DNA from: Nothopassalora personata
Taxonomy: Eukaryota; Ascomycota; Dothideomycetes; Mycosphaerellales; Mycosphaerellaceae
Assembly (NCBI GenBank): GCA_033816765.1
Contig: CM066288.1
Location: 310,001-374,000, forward strand
DNA: 64,000 nucleotides
Direction of reading: 5' to 3'
Shown: one piece after another, positions 63,247 through 64,000 of the stretch
Layout: every line of letters starts with the position of its first letter
Position numbering within the stretch: the stretch's first letter is position 1
Position numbers and translations under genes: made by a program
Notes under the pieces: generated by a model
Told to the model about the DNA's origin: nothing
What the model saw: the letters and a program-made list of their open reading frames with translations, nothing else
Database searches by the model: none

Positions 63247-64000
63247 TCAAGCATGTGCCAATAACCATCCGCCATCGATCACAAGAGTCGAACCAGTCAC
63301 ATATCTACAAGCACAGATCAGCAGGATATCACGCTTACGATGGCATTAAGACCAACCCGTTGGTTGCGAAGTTCAACACAGCCTGAGCATAATCTCTCGG
63401 ATGCCCAGCACGGCCAAAGGGTATTCCTGTGGAACATCAGCCTTAAGAACTGCTTCGGCCTCCTTTCCATCATCTTACCCCATTTGGTGCGGAAGTGTTC
63501 CTTCTGTTTGCCAGAATCGTCGGCAATAGGTGTCATCTCGCTCGGAAAGTAGCCCGGAGCCAACGTATTCACTCGCACTTCCAAGTCTGGTCGCTTGAAG
63601 TCCACCGCTAGCTGCTCAGTCAAGGAGATTGTGGCGGCTTTCGATGCATTGTACGAGTACTGCCCGTTCTGGCTTTCTTTGGTGATTCCCGAGATAGATG
63701 ATATGTTGATGATCGACCCAGCTTCGTGGTAGCCATGGTCTCTGGCAGCGACCAGCAATGGCAGGAATGCGGCAGAGGTGAAGTAGTAGCTTGCAACATT
63801 GATCTTGTAGATGGACGTCCAGTCATCGAAAGTCTGGTTGTTCATCATGGTCTCACTGATGGACTTGACATCGCCCTGTGGTGGCCCGCTCGCGCCGTAG
63901 TTGACTGACGTTACACCAGCGTTGTTCACAAGTAGATTGACGAATTTCTCCTTGGCTGCAATTGCTTTGACGCCGTCTTGAATGCTCTGCTTGTCGGTGC
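63247..64000 (-). CDS. Short-chain dehydrogenase/reductase, N-terminus outside the window
   Basis: Exons 64000-63479 (continuing beyond the window), 63426-63357 and 63304-63247 join in frame. Visible motifs: NNAG near the right edge, the catalytic Ser in INISSISG, YNASK (YxxxK), VRVNTLAPGYFPSEMT after the active site, and the C-terminal IPFGRAGHPRDYAQAVLNF and VIDGGWLLAHA. This is a classical NAD(P)-dependent SDR of the 3-oxoacyl-reductase-like type; the glycine-rich cofactor motif lies outside. The two last introns are required, because unspliced frames lose the conserved C-terminus. It lies upstream of, and on the same strand as, the thiolase-like gene. No PTS1 at its end. Confidence 0.9.

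Overview
The window is nuclear DNA of a filamentous ascomycete (Pezizomycotina, probably a Dothideomycete). The evidence is short GT-AG introns of about 50-60 nt with CTAAC/CTGAC-like branch sites, fungal gene families (fungal-type F-box protein, 4CL-like ligase, chloroperoxidase family, capsule-type glycosyltransferase) and repeat-induced point mutation (RIP) of transposons. I did no database search; names rest on motifs and family recognition.

Left gene-rich arm (1-22,690): a basic CCDC137-like protein, the Rag-type GTPase Gtr2, an HSPA12-like Hsp70 relative, nuclear poly(A) polymerase, a homoserine O-acetyltransferase-like alpha/beta-hydrolase, a flavin reductase-domain protein, a DHX57/Ucp12-like DEAH helicase and a 4-coumarate:CoA ligase-like enzyme ending in the peroxisomal signal AKL. 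The arm ends in the 3' part of a short-chain dehydrogenase whose 5' part is lost at the edge of a repeat island.

Repeat island (about 22,690-47,500): TpA-rich DNA almost without CpA/TpG, the mark of CpA-to-TpA RIP. It holds a RIP-destroyed Ty3/Gypsy chromovirus (copy A, 27,473-34,913), decayed ORFs of unknown elements and three insertions that escaped RIP. These are two short solo LTRs (24,015-24,363, TSD CTACT; 32,252-32,747, TSD GCTTC) and one pristine chromovirus (copy B, 35,182-42,166; identical 382-bp LTRs, TSD TCTCG, open gag and pol). Copy B carries the most unusual content. Between pol and its 3' LTR, on the opposite strand, lie a 179-codon Cys-cluster/coiled-coil ORF and a tRNA-like unit with A and B boxes, followed by a 14-bp hairpin and a T run. 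Both are also recognisable in copy A. Gag and pol overlap as ATGA, and the 5' LTR/PBS layout fits Tf1-type self-priming.

Right arm (47,500-64,000): a chloroperoxidase-family gene lacking a visible first exon, a seven-TM protein, an F-box protein, CENP-X/Mhf2 with a long disordered N-terminus, a basic nuclear protein, a single-pass membrane protein, a small membrane protein, a decayed capsule-type glycosyltransferase, a thiolase-like enzyme ending in SKL and a partial SDR. The dehydrogenase and peroxidase point away from each other with their 5' ends on the island edges, so the island probably grew inside a former divergent promoter.
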